Assembly (NCBI GenBank): GCA_963662155.1
Contig: OY759269.1
Span: 13,974,642-14,038,641, forward strand
From: Lamellibrachia columna
Taxonomy: Eukaryota > Annelida > Polychaeta > Sabellida > Siboglinidae
Length of the DNA stretch: 64,000 nucleotides
Direction: 5' to 3'
Shown here: piece after piece, positions 1 through 13,500 of the stretch
How the letters are laid out: each line of letters starts with the position of its first letter
Numbering within the stretch: position 1 is the first letter of the stretch
Notes under the pieces: model-generated
What the model saw: only the letters and a program-made list of their open reading frames with translations
What the model was told of the DNA's origin: nothing
Databases searched by the model: none
Made by a program: the position numbers and the translations under genes

Positions 1-1
1 G

Positions 2-1594
2 GTCACGGGGTACGACGCTGGAATGACAGGCGAAGGGATAATGTTCAACGCAGATTCGTTTCAACACCCACCACCTCAGTTTGACGCACAGAATTTTGAG
101 TCGCAACCTCATAACTTTGACCGGTCGTATAAACAGCAACAGCAGCCACACCGGTCGGGCTATGGACAATACGACCAGCCATTCCAGCGGAAGGACCGCG
201 GTCGTGATCGCAGGGATAGCCGGTGGGAGTGGACCGATCACAGGGATAGACAGCGGAGGGAGAGGCAACGAGGTGGGAAGGACAGGGGAAGGTACCACTC
301 CCACCACAAGGGAGGGGACGGGGACAGGGAGCACCGAGACAGGGATAGACATCGCGGAGAATGGAACCGTAACAGGGGTAAGGACTGGAATAATGGGAGG
401 AGCCGAGACTGGGAGAACGGGAGGGAGTGGGATAGCGGCGGGGGGAGGCAGGGGGGTTGGGAGAATGAGTGCAACAGCCGGGATAACAGCTGGAACAAGG
501 ACGTGAATGAGCAGCAATATCCACCACCACTACCGCAGCAGCCGCAGCTACAGCAGCCGCAGCTACAGCAGCCGCCAGCTCCTCTTCCCCCCTCTGTTCC
601 ACTTCTCCCACCAACACATATACCCCCACCTCAGTCCCCTATGCTCCCCCCCTTGGCGACAGTGGCGCCACCTCTCCCAGACATTACAATGGCTCCTCCT
701 CCCCTGCCGCAGCCGACCGTGGTACCTGAGGTCGACTCTCGGCGTGGCACCAGTCTTGAAGCGAGGATACAATCGCTCCTGAGACAGAACTCTGATTTCG
801 ATGACGGTAGCAGTGACACGAACCAGCCGGTGCCGCCTGATGATGACGCACCGCCACTGCCACCAATGACTGAGGACGTGGTGCCACCTCCCCTACCCCC
901 TGAGCCAGAGGAGAGTGCACCCCCTCTGCCCGAGGAGAGCGCGCCCCCGCTTCCCGCAGATGGCGACGGGGAGGGCGTTTGTGATATCCCAAGTAACGGA
1001 ATCTTGTCAACAGGGGAGATGTTATCAACTTTCCACACGTGGGCGACCAGTGATTTTGTGCAGGAAGAAAGTGTTGAGGTGGGGGCTGACAGGACCCCCG
1101 TTTCTGCTACCGACATTAACGTTACTGAAGTCACCAGTGCCGACATCGCTGATGCGGCGCAAAAGACTGACATCATTGTTGACGATGATGATGGTGACGA
1201 TCACATGAGTTTGTCATCGCTCAGCAGTGGCGAGGAGAAACTCGAGGTGACTGCACCACCACCACCTGGTGTCATGCAGCAGCATCAACAGCTACCTGGT
1301 GGTGCATTATTTGCGAGTCCGACCCTGCTACCTACTTGGGGTCTCGATAATAAGTTGCAGATGCAAAACATGTACATGGCGACGATGCCACCGATGCAAG
1401 GGGTATCTTTCCTCGACAGCCCCATGGTTGTGAACCACGAGTATGAAGAAGAACAGATGTTCAGCGGCGTTCTCGAGAAGGTCATTGCGGAGTTGCGTGT
1501 CATCATGATGAAGGATCTCAGTAAGAAGATGGTCGAGACGTCCGCATTTAAGTCATTCGAAGGCTGGTGGGACGGAGAGAAAAACAGACAAAAG
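2..1594 (+). CDS. SETD1: SETD1 exon: Arg-rich and Pro-rich linker region
   Basis: Open from the window edge; donor GT at 1595, phase 0. From the Met at 23, residues about 55-160 are dense in Arg, Asp, Gly and Trp. Residues about 165-320 hold poly-Gln/Pro and many Pro-Pro-Leu-Pro repeats. An acidic Asp run follows near residue 390. The last 60 residues form a conserved helix ending in a Trp-Trp-containing segment typical of SETD1 proteins. The ORF runs on to 1657, but those last 21 codons are intronic. Confidence 0.9.
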
Positions 1595-4500
1595 GTCAGC
1601 AGCGTATTTCCTACACTGTCTTTCATCACAAGATTGGAGTCATTCACATTTAAATAAAAAAATTAATAAAATGTTTTTTAAGAGTAACCATGCATGATGC
1701 AATTATATTTTATTTTTATCTTTTTCTGGATCAATACATTTGCCATAACTGCTTTTAATATAGATTTACATATCCATATTATAAATTGAATCGTATAAAA
1801 TATTGTGATTAATATCATGCATTTGGATAGTTTTCAATTGCGTAATAGTTATAGTTGTAAATAATTATGATCTACTCATTTAAGATTCTAACACATTAAG
1901 ACACTGAACACTCAAGAGCATTAAAACGATGCATGATGTTATTTTTTATATGTTCATGGATGGAACAGAAGCTATCAGTCTGCAGTTTGAGTAAGTAAAT
2001 ACAATACAATGGGGTGTTGTTTTATTATGTGATTATATTTGTTTCTGCGGTCACAGAAAGTCATACCAAATGCGACAGAGAAAGTGACTGTTGCCAAGGC
2101 AACCACTGCTCCAATGGCAAAAATGTCTGACCTCGACTCTATCTCGACGCTGTTTGACAACCAGTCGAAGGGGCTGGCGAGAGCGTTTGGGGTTGGAGGT
2201 TTATTGGGCCTTCGAGGGGCTGTTCCAAAACTGCCCTCATTCAGGGTGAGTTGACTAGTTTCTGGCAGTATCAGCTAGGGCTATACTGATTCATCAATGC
2301 ATCAATGATTCACGATGCTTTTCACACGATGCAATACTCGATATATTTTACAAGAATAGCAATACATATATGATACATGCAAGTTTTATCATGTTGAATG
2401 GTGAAACTACGTCAAAAGCCAGCCTTGGAAACTATTTGAAGTCTGTCCATTTCTAATGAAGATAAATTTGTTACCTGTTGAAATGTCGCTAGGGATGTCA
2501 CTAGTTGCAGTTATTAAAATAAATTTCCTGAACATTGTGTTTTCAGTAGACATAGCTGTGTAATGCAGTACAAATAATTGTTGCTTTATAACTGTTATCG
2601 TTATGTATCGCTACATGCACTGTTGACTTCACTTTCTATCTAGGCTACACAGTAAACGCATTAAAAGTGTCATTCATGTTTTGCATTTATGTGAACCTTA
2701 CCATTTATGTGAACCTTACCATTTATGTGAACCTTACCATTTATGTGAACCTTACCATTTATGTGAATCTTATCATTTATATTATTTCCAGAAACGAACA
2801 TGAATTTTCACTGTGACATTCAGAGAATAGCTGTCCTAATTTGGATACTAGAATTACTGTGTATATCATTAATACGCAATCATGTCGTCATTTAGCGGAA
2901 ATTCCGGCCTCCTTCGCCGCCTCCGCCGGACGAAAAGTTCCGTGGGCCAAGAACCCCAGATGGGTCTGGTAAGTGACATCTCCTCTAGACCAGGTATTCT
3001 TAGTAAAATTACAGTACACTTGAATTGCTAATAGTACATTGGGTACCAAAGGGTTATTCCACAGCTATAAATACAAACTTTCTATTAAAAAAGTACCATA
3101 CAAAATATTCAAGCTTTACAGTGTGATTTTATATTTTAAACATTTGAGGTGGCACTTCAAGAATTAGATAACACCAGAGGAGTTGGGGCGTATATGCCTA
3201 AATGTTACAAAGGGAGGGGTGTGTAATTACGTTTCTGTCGAACTGATGGTAGTACTGTAATGAGTGACATAGTCAACTTCATAATATAAATGGATAAATA
3301 TTGTCCTCATTCTGTGCTTGTGTCTGTAGACAATGATGACGTGTCGGATGTTGAATCTCTGCCAGCAAAGGGAAAGATAAAGAAAGCTCTTCTTGATGAC
3401 ACTGACAAGTCTGACTCGGATTCTGATGGTTAGTGTTCAATGGTAACAGGACATTAGTCGTGAAAATTGTTGTTTTAGAATCATTTTGAGAAGTACAATG
3501 CATAGAAAGAACAAAAAAAATTAGTAATATATCAATTACACAGCTTGCTTCTGGCAACTATTTTGCCACCACTCTGCACTTTAAGGGGAGATATGGCAGC
3601 TAGAATGAAGTTTTTTGACAAAATTACTCAAAATGTGTTTCCTCCGTATTCCAATACCTTTGTATGTTTACTATCAATAAACATGACATACCTCTAAATT
3701 AGTTAGTTTTATTCATGGATAAAGTTTGAATCTACCATGTAATCAATGCTGTCATTCAGTCTTTGATGGTCATTTACAAGGAATGACATTTTGGCAACGA
3801 GAAAGTGCACCACTGGAATTTAAAATGATATGGTCATCTAGTTTGGGTTATTGTGTTCACCTGCATATTGTCCAAAAGATTTTGGTTTTGTGCAATATCT
3901 TGGGGGTAGTGAATAAAAATGTGTCGACAAATGTTACATTTAGAATATCATAACTTAGAAGATTTCTAGAGTTAACTAAGCCAGTGATGATTCTGAAAGT
4001 ATATATATAAGATAAAATATCCATTATTTTTTGTAATTTTTTATTAGAGGAGCCATTTTGTTTGTTGCATGGAAACGGGGTCTGGCATAAAAATGTTCAA
4101 TATTTGTTTTACTCAGAAAAACCCACTCTACAGTTTGGGCATAAAAATTGCACTAAGGCGACAGTTTTTTTCTGGTTTACGGATCCGCCGACCACATTTT
4201 GAGGAATTTATTAAAAAAACAGTTTATTTTTTGTCCCGCTGACATTCTCACGTGACAATTTGTTTCGAATTTTCGAATATTTAAAAACAAATCTAATGTC
4301 GCAAAAACAAAATGTTCCAAAAAATCGAATGGCAGAGCAAGAGAAGCATTTGCGACACCAAAAATATATTCACAGCACTGGGGAATGCCTTTTACGGTAG
4401 CGTTGTTCCACATTACTATGCAGACAACTCATTGTTCTCTGACTTTATACAAAATACAAATGATCAGTCTCGTACAAAATTGTTGTGAATAATGTTTTGT

Positions 4501-7500
4501 AAGAGAAGTGATTTTCATAGTCATAAAAGTTTCAGAACGAACTATACGACTGTGGTCAAGCAGTAACATGTTGCCAACATGTTGCTGCGATGTTCGAACC
4601 AGCTATATTCGTTCGCCGTGAAAGCGGAACATATCGTCTGGTTACATATCGTCTGATTCCAGTACACATCAGAATTATATCTACCTAACTAAATCATGTC
4701 CTTAAACCAGCAAATATCAGTGCTAATGTAGTTTATTGTGCTTTTGACGCTAACGGAAATGGCAACATATATGTGACCTGGTGACCCCACCAAATAACGG
4801 GCCAATCAGAATGACTGTAAACACGCCCTGCCACGTGTTTGTCAGATGGCTGGTGTAACCTGATACCATAGACAACAACACGTTACAAATACAGATTCAA
4901 GGGCCATTGTGGCGGCAAATTAAGGGGACGTGTCAATATTACAAATGGTCATTATGTTTTGTCAACAATACGTAAAATGCCAGTGAAAAAACGTAAATTT
5001 CGACACAAAAACAAGCATTAATTTTTTTGAGATTGGGTTTTCATTAATAACCAGGAAATGATGCTTAATTTATTATTTTAGAAAAACTACAACAATTACG
5101 ACGTTGCAATTTGGCATATTAATGCATTTTACATGTAGGCAACATAATACGATATTGAATAGTGAAGGGTTTGTGTCAAAAATACACTGCCACTTTAGGC
5201 TGTCATTAAACTTTGCTTAATTCATACACGGTGGTGTAGCAGACGTAATTCGTTTATGTTAACCAAAATCTATCTTAAAATTATCAGTGACAGTGTCATA
5301 CTTATATGTACGTCATTTATTTCTTTGGGGATTTTCTCAAAACGATATAATTTTGAATTTTGTAAACAAAAATTGCATTTACAATTTTTTTTAATCTTGT
5401 AACATAACCAAATAAATAAAAAACTAAAAATGTATTAATCTGGAATAGTATATAGTATAGCTGCCCCAGCTGCCTTAAACACTGCTGTAATAGTCCATAC
5501 AAAAACTTTTTAAAAATAACTGGCCTTGATTAACCTTTTTTTCCCCTTCATCTCTCTTTTTCACCCCTCCGGTGTTTGACGACAGTAAAATATTTTTTCC
5601 CTCCGATGTTAGACATGGCTAAAAATGTGTAAACCTAAAAATAAAAAACTGGCCTAACTAGGCAAACAAAAAAATCCTATCTAGCTGCCATATCTCCCCT
5701 TAACAAAGTGTTCCCACACAGCCTTAGCTGGTCAAGCGGTCTGCCGTCCTCGAACATTTACTCACTGGAATGTTTGGAAAATCACATTATCATTAATGAG
5801 AGCTCACAACATTAAATAATGTCAGTTAAATACAGACGTAAATGAATGATGAGGTAAAACCTCTTTTTGTTGACCTGTTCCACTGTGGTATGGGAGGAAA
5901 ATGGCACGTTTTGTGATGTAGATGAGGAAGATGAGGAGGAGGACAGCAGCAGTGGGATCAGTGAGGAAGAAGAGGAGGATAGTGAGGAGGAATCCTCGGC
6001 TGATGAGGAGGAGGCGGATGAAGATGAGGACGTCGAGATGCAGTCAGACAAGTAAGTGTTGCAGACACACTCGAATTATTCCTATTAACCCATTAGGCCC
6101 CAGGATTTTATTAAAACATGTTCCCCTGTTCCCAGGATTTCTGGCAAATTTTTAGCGATTTTACCTCCTTGTGTTAAAAAATCTGTAGAAAAAACTATTC
6201 AATATTGACAATTACAAGTTGTGTTTATTTTGAAGAATAGTCATTTTTCCACATGCATGTATACATAGAAATAGGATATATTAATAAAATGTTGATATTT
6301 GATCACAATTTGCAAAGGCAAAATAGTAAGTTTGTTAAAACTTTGAAAGTTATTCTACCTTGCGACTGACATTTGACAATGATCCCATGCTATAACCCTA
6401 TGCAACCCAGCGAAGAAAATGTAGCTATATGTGTTAGCTTTGCACCACTGAAAAAAATATCTAATTCTGATGGTTATTTTTCAGTTTACACCATATTTTA
6501 TCATGACAAATATAGAAATAAAAATGTTCTATATAGTGTGAACAAAACCGATGAAAATCAAGATTTCCGAAAGAGCAACCAAAATATGCACGTAACGAGC
6601 TGTTGTTGCAAAATTTATCCGCTAGGGTGAGGCAAAATTTGGTAGCGTTTAGTTGAGTAGTTATTCGGCAGGATTTTTTTTAATAGAGGGTCCTGTATGC
6701 GGCTGGCAGCCGTTGTGGGGTCTAATGGGTTAAACGTGCCTTTTTATTGGAAACATTGATTAGTTAGTCAGACTTTCAATAACAAAATTGGGTGTGTTGG
6801 TTAAGTGTGTTGTGTTGATCTACCTGGGGTGTATGCCGGGGAGGTAAACAAAATCTCACGGGCTGTGGTCGGAGCTGCGTTCCGGTCTGGCGCATGAGGC
6901 ACAAGTAGGCAGGGCGTACGACTTGGATTATTATAAAAAATTGGAAAGATATATATATTTTATGTAGTTTTTCCCAGGTTGAAATTTTGCAAAGATCAGC
7001 CTTCCATTCATTACAGTAGCAATGCATGTACAATGCCTCCAATTTTTCAGTTGTGTTTGTTTTTGGTTAGTGGTTGGGTCAACTATGTGCAGTTTGTTTG
7101 GTATTGGAATGTTTTTGTATTTACAAAACCCTTTAATCCTGTCCTGTGTATTGACAATATTATGAGCAGTAACGTCCAGTGTCTCGTTGTTGACCTATGC
7201 AGTGACCTTTTGGATGAGACACTAAAAGCTGTTGGTCCCTGCTGATCTACCTGGGTGTATGCCGGGGAGGTAAACAAAATCTCACAGGATGTAAACATGG
7301 TTCTCCCTCCCTCCCTCCTCCCGGATGGCAAAGGTCTGTGGCCGGAGCTGCGTTCCGGTCTGGCGCATGAGGCACAAGTAGGCAGTGCGTACGACAGCAG
7401 TACCGCAACCGACTCCCTACAGGGGTCTACAGCAGTGAATGTACGGAGGTTGTAAAGTTCTTGTTCTCTCCCTCCCTCCCTCCTCCCTGACGGCAAAGGG

Positions 7501-10500
7501 CTGTGGCCAGAGCTGCGTTCCGGTCTGGCGCATGAGGCACAAGTAGGCAGGGCGTACGACAGCAGTACCGCAACCGACTCCCTACAGGGGTCTACAGCAG
7601 TGAATGTACGGAGGTTGTAAAGTTCTTGTTCTCTCCCTCCCTCCCTCCTCCCTGACGGCAAAGGGCTGTGGCCAGAGCTGCGTTCCGGTCTGGCGCATGA
7701 GGCACAAGTAGGCAGGGCGTACGACAGCAGTACCGCAACCGACTCCCTACAGGGGTCTACAGCAGTGAATGTACGGAGGTTGTAAAGTTCTTGTTCTCTC
7801 CCTCCCTCCGTCCTCCCGGATGGCAAAGGGCTGTGGCCGGAGCTGCGTTCCGGTCTGGCGCATGAGGCACAAGTAGGCAGTGCGTACGACAGCAGTACCG
7901 CAACCGACTCCCTACATGGGTCTACAGCAGTGAATGTACGGAGGTTGTAAAGTTCTTGTTCTCTCCCTCCCTCCGTCCTCCCGGATGGCAAAGGGCTGTG
8001 GCCGGAGCTGTGTTCCGGTCTGGCGCATGAGGCACAAGCAGGCAGTGCGTACGACAGCAGTACCGTAACCGACTCCCTACAGGGGTCTACAGCAGTGAAT
8101 GTACGGAGGTTGTAAAGTTCTTGTTCTCTCCCTCCCTCCCTCCTCCCTGACGGCAAAGGGCTGTGGCCAGAGCTGTGTTCCGGTCTGGCGCATGAGGCAC
8201 AAGCAGGCAGTGCGTACGACAGCAGTACCGTAACCGACTCCCTACAGGGGTCTACAGCAGTGAATGTACGGAGGTTGTAAAGTTCTTGTTCTCTCCCTCC
8301 CTCCCTCCTCCCGGATGGCAAAGGGCTGTGGCCAGAGCTGCGTTCCGGTCTGGCGCGTGAGGCACAAGCAGGCAGTGCGTACGACAGCAGTACCGCAACC
8401 GACTCCCTACAGGGGTCTACAGCAGTGAATGTACGGAGGTTGTAAAGTTGTGTCTGGTGTTTCAGAGATGACAGTGAAGCAGAAGAGGACAGCGCCAGGG
8501 CAGGGACCAGTCTCAAACTACAGGAACAAGACAAACATAAACTAGAAAATGGGTGAGTATATCTCATGTAGACAAACAGTGTTCTACGGGAATGCTTAAT
8601 GGTGCAGTCATCTCGGTAATATGAGAGTGACTGTTGGGAATTTCATCATGGATATCATAACTGGTAATGATCACAAATGCCACCATTACCTGCCAAAGGT
8701 AAGTTTCTCTTTGAAAATTGATAGAAAATGCCCAATTTCGACACCTAGAATTAAATGTACAAAACACTTTAATCCACCATGGTGTTGCACATTGGCGTCA
8801 TGCATTGGTCTTGTAGCATGGCCATGCATAGGGCTGTAACGATAATGACAGAGTTGTAAAGAAACAATGTATTTGCGTCGCAACTGTAAATGTCTACTAA
8901 AAACACAATGTTCAGGAAAACAATTGTAATAACTAAAACTTGTGACATCTGTCTTTGAGATTTCGACAGGTAGCAAGTGAATTTGACTGTGGTGGTGTTG
9001 ACTACATTACAAATGTGTAGACTCAAAACTAGCTGCTGTGATTTGATGTGATTTCAACTTGATAACCATTTTGAAAATATGTTTATCACGTTTCTTGTAA
9101 AAATACCGTATTCACCCTATTAAGCATACATGCCCTGATTAGTATCGTACACCCCCTTTTTTAATCAGCAGGATCCATAATTATTGTAATTTGACTAGTG
9201 TGGAACAGCTGAAAAGTGTCGCCATCTAGACAGTTTGCATGACTTTTCAGGTGTTCTACACTAGTCACCAAATTACATCACTGGTGTTAGACAGTTACCT
9301 TAATGTTTAGAGAGAGAAAAATTTTTTGCATGCTTATAAGAACAGATTCCTTGAAATTTTTCCATGGCCCAATTTTTTTTCAAGCGTACTGTACGCTTGT
9401 TAGGTCGAATACGGTATATTGAGTATTGCATCGTGAGAAAGTATAATGATTCATCGATGAATTATTGCGTCCTTAGTCATCCGCCACAGTGATTGTACTG
9501 GTCCTATTATGGTATGGATGCCATCTATGTCACATGCCATTGCAGTCAATATGACTGATGTGAATGTATCGATGCAGTGACGTGACAACGACAAACGAGG
9601 ACGTCATGTCGGAAGACAGCCGGTCTTGCCTGTCACCGATACTTGAGGTGGAGGATCGGAAGACATCGAAGAAGACGTCATCAGAGAAGACGACATCAAT
9701 CGAAGCGGTGTCGGAGAAGTCACCTGATGTGACGAAAAACATTGAAAAGCCTCCTGTTGACTCCAACAACGTGTCACGTGACGGGACAGCGAAAGACAGG
9801 GAACGACCCATGCTGCCGCCTGCAGGCGACATGATGATTGCCGATTCGGCGAAAGACTCTATTGAGCAGTTTGCCGAGGTGGATGTTTGTGACGATCGAA
9901 CGAGTGTCCTCTCGTCCATTGATAGTGGGCTTGAGAAGGACGTTGCGATGACCCTACTGCAGATGCATGAAGTGGTCAGTGAGCCAGTGGTCACTCCACC
10001 AAAGACAGAAGAGCCATCGCACTACACGATGACCGCCGAACACAATTACTTTGCGCCACCAAAAAGTGGCGAGAATGACAAAGCAATGCAGCCATCTTCG
10101 AAGACGGAACCCAAGGAGACAGACTTGACCGATTCAGCATCGGAGGGAGAACCGAATCTGATTCCTTGTCTTCCGCCGTCCATACAGGCTGACCACAATT
10201 ACTGCCGGCCGTATTATCCTGTTGAGGAAGCCATTGTTCCGACCAAGAAACGTGCACGGAAACGCACGGCGTCGACCTCGAGCAACATTTTAGTGTTACC
10301 GGACAACGACAATTCCGCGGTTAAACTAGTCGACAGCAGCATACCGGAGGCGATGGAATTTGTTGAAGTGAAGGACACAAAAACACCAAAGAAAAAGACG
10401 ACAAAATCAAAGGCTCACAGTCGTAAGCTTGCAGATGTGACGAATCTCTCACGGGGAAATCGAGAGCTCGCAAGTCTACTGCCGACAATCGTTGAGAAAC

Positions 10501-13500
10501 CGAGCTTCAATCCAAGGCCGATGCAACAGGAGATGGCGATCACGTACGAGTTTCTCTTCAAGGGGATCGATCAGGAGGACGTAGCGTACCTGCAGCAGCG
10601 CTACGAGGAACTACTGCAGGATGACAGCATGCAGACGTACTGGCTGCACGATACTCACTGGGTCGAGCACACGCACACGCTCATACCAAATCCTCAACCG
10701 CCCAAGAAAAAACGTCGACACATGGCCGACATCGCCACCACCACTCACAATACAGGTATGGACTAATGGGCTTTGTAATGTAAAAAAATTCTAATATTCC
10801 AAAAACTTCGATCATGTCACCTCTGTCACTTGAACGTTATCCTCGCTGTCTACGAAATATGTTTAATCAAATGCATTGTTCTCTGTGTCAAGATTGACCG
10901 CTCTCTCTCAGAGCTACTGGAGTCAGCTGCCATTGTTTACGAGCCACTGCACAGCTGTCAATAACAGCCAGGGCCCCCCCCGCACATGCTCCAGGCCGGG
11001 GGCTGTGTTCCATAGCTGATGGAAATCTAATGCTTGTATTGTTGGGCACTTTCCATGAGGCAGCAAGTTTAAAGTCTCTTTATGTTGTGTGCTCTTATTT
11101 GGTACATAACATATTTGACAATACCATCATTTGAAAGAAATATTCATAATGTTGGGAATTTTTTAGAGGAGTTCTGGAGTTAACTAAGCTAGTGATGATT
11201 GTAAAAGTATTATGATAAAATATCTATTACTTTTTAAGTGTTGTAATTTTTTAGACTGGCTATAACTCCTTCATGCGGCAGCCAATTTGTTTGTTGCCAT
11301 GGTAATGGGGGTCTGGCATAAACATGTTCAATATATGTTTTACTCAGAAAAACCCACTCTACAGTTTGGGCATAAAAAATTACACTAATTATGCAAGTAA
11401 AAAAATCCTATCCAGCTGCCATATCTCCTCCTAAAGACCAATGTACACTTAATTCCATGATGTCCCACAAAAAAGTATATACCATACTATTATGACAATT
11501 CAAGTTAATAGACAATGATTTTGTCATGTGAAAGAGACTGTGTGCAACTTACACAGTACAGCAATTTATTGCACTTGACCTCACACTGGTGAGAAAAGTT
11601 ATCTTTAATCTCATAGTTGGTTGCGACCAATTTGAGTGATTTTCTGCACTTCCAGTTGTTAGTGCACACGTGTATTGGCCTGTTTGGAACTGTCTGACGT
11701 CTGTCGTTGTACAGGAGCTGCGAGAACGGAGGGCTACTACAAGATCAGCCATACGGAGAAGTCTGGGTATCTGCGTCACGCCCGCGGTGTACAGGAGTCA
11801 CAGAACGCAGACAGCGATGGACCCCGGCTTGTCTTTGTAAGTGTTGTGCTGCTGTCTACGGGGTACGAATGTGGTTCCTATTAATGCACAGTAGAAGTGC
11901 TGTCATTTGGTATACACTGCACAGTGTTGCCTGAATTTACTTGGTGTATGCTGTATGTACCGTGTTGCCTCACTTGGTGTACACTGTAGGTACAGTGTTT
12001 CCTTACTTGGTGTACACTATAAGTACAATGTTGCCTCACTTGGTGTACACTGTATGCACAATGTTGGATCACAGGGTGTACACTGTATGCACAGTGTTGC
12101 CTGACTTTACTTGGTGTATGCTGTATGTACAATGTTGCCTCACTGTAGGTACAGTGTTTCCTTACTTGTGTTGACTCACTTGGTATACACTATGTGCACA
12201 ATATTGCACCGTTTTTGTGTCCGCTATATGTACAATGTAGGTTGTGTACAATGAACCCTTATTTGACTTGGTGTACAATATATGTACAATGAATCCTTAC
12301 TTAACTTGGTGTACACTGTGTGTACAAAGAACCCTTACTTGGCTGGGTGTACACTGTATGTACAATGAACCCTTACTTGACTTGGTGTACACTGTATGTA
12401 CAATGAACCCTTACTTGACTTGGTGTACACTGTATGTACAACGAACCCTTACTTTCTCAGCCTTTTTCCACACTGTAACATTGCACCATCTTTTCACATT
12501 ATGCTATTGTATCGTCATGTGACATTGCATGACACCATCGCAATACATCACTGTGTCCCTACATCATGTCACTTGTTATGTCAGGACCCAGAGGTGGTCA
12601 AGAAGAAGGCCGAGAAGTCTCGGGAGGCGCGGTCTGAATCTCGGCGCTGGCAGAATGTTCTCTCCTCCATGGGTGAAGACTGTGGAGATCTGCTCAAGTT
12701 TAACCAATTGAAGGTCTGTTTTTTTCTTTAGCTACTGTTTTCTTGATGTGTATTTTTAGGCTTTCTCTGGTAATGTTTGTGTTTGTCTATGAGTGTGTTG
12801 TTGTGTTTTCTTAAGGCGAGGGCGTACTCAAAACGTACTTTATTTTATTACTTCACTGTTATAGAACACAGAGAGCTGAAACTTTCAGAGTTTGTGAGAT
12901 CACCTCACAGCATAGCTGTGCATTTTTTTTCAGAATTTTTCTAGGGGGTTTTCCCACGGTATGGTGGCCATCTTGGATTATTTTTTTCGTGTCAAATATG
13001 TCAGTAACTACCAGTCTTAGATAACCCAAATTTGTTGTGTAATTACTCTAGACAACCCTTGTGAAAACCACCAAGCTGTTTTTTTATTTTTCTAAAAACT
13101 TTTTTAATTATTTTTTCAAGTTTTACTGTATGCGAAAATGCAAAAACGGAGGTGAAAAATTGCATTCGTGACTCATTGTGTAAAAACCAGGTCATGTTTT
13201 CCAGAAAGTATCTTGGTGGTTTTCAAGAGCATACTATCAAGGTACACTATGGCAAGTTTCAAGCAATTCTGTAAAGCAGTAGCACGGGAAAATGACACGG
13301 GAGACAGCAGGTGTAAGGAAAAAACGTGTTTCTGAGATAATCGCGTTCAAAGTTTGGGTACATGGGAACACACATTTCAACATATAAAAAGCAATCTAGA
13401 TTACTGAAACTTTTCACATATGTTAGCCAATGTATAATCTATCAATAGGTAGAGTTCACAATGATTTCCACTGCAAAATAATAACAACATATGAAAAACT

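Noticed and set aside
45..1176. Open frames on the minus strand opposite SETD1 exon 1 (including 45-629 and 631-1176)
   Set aside because: Shadows of the Pro/Arg-rich coding exon on + strand; low-complexity Gly/Ser/Ala-rich translations without homology.
5812..6051. Ser-rich minus-strand ORF opposite the acidic SETD1 exon
   Set aside because: Shadow of Glu/Asp codons; the + strand exon has proper splice sites and phases.
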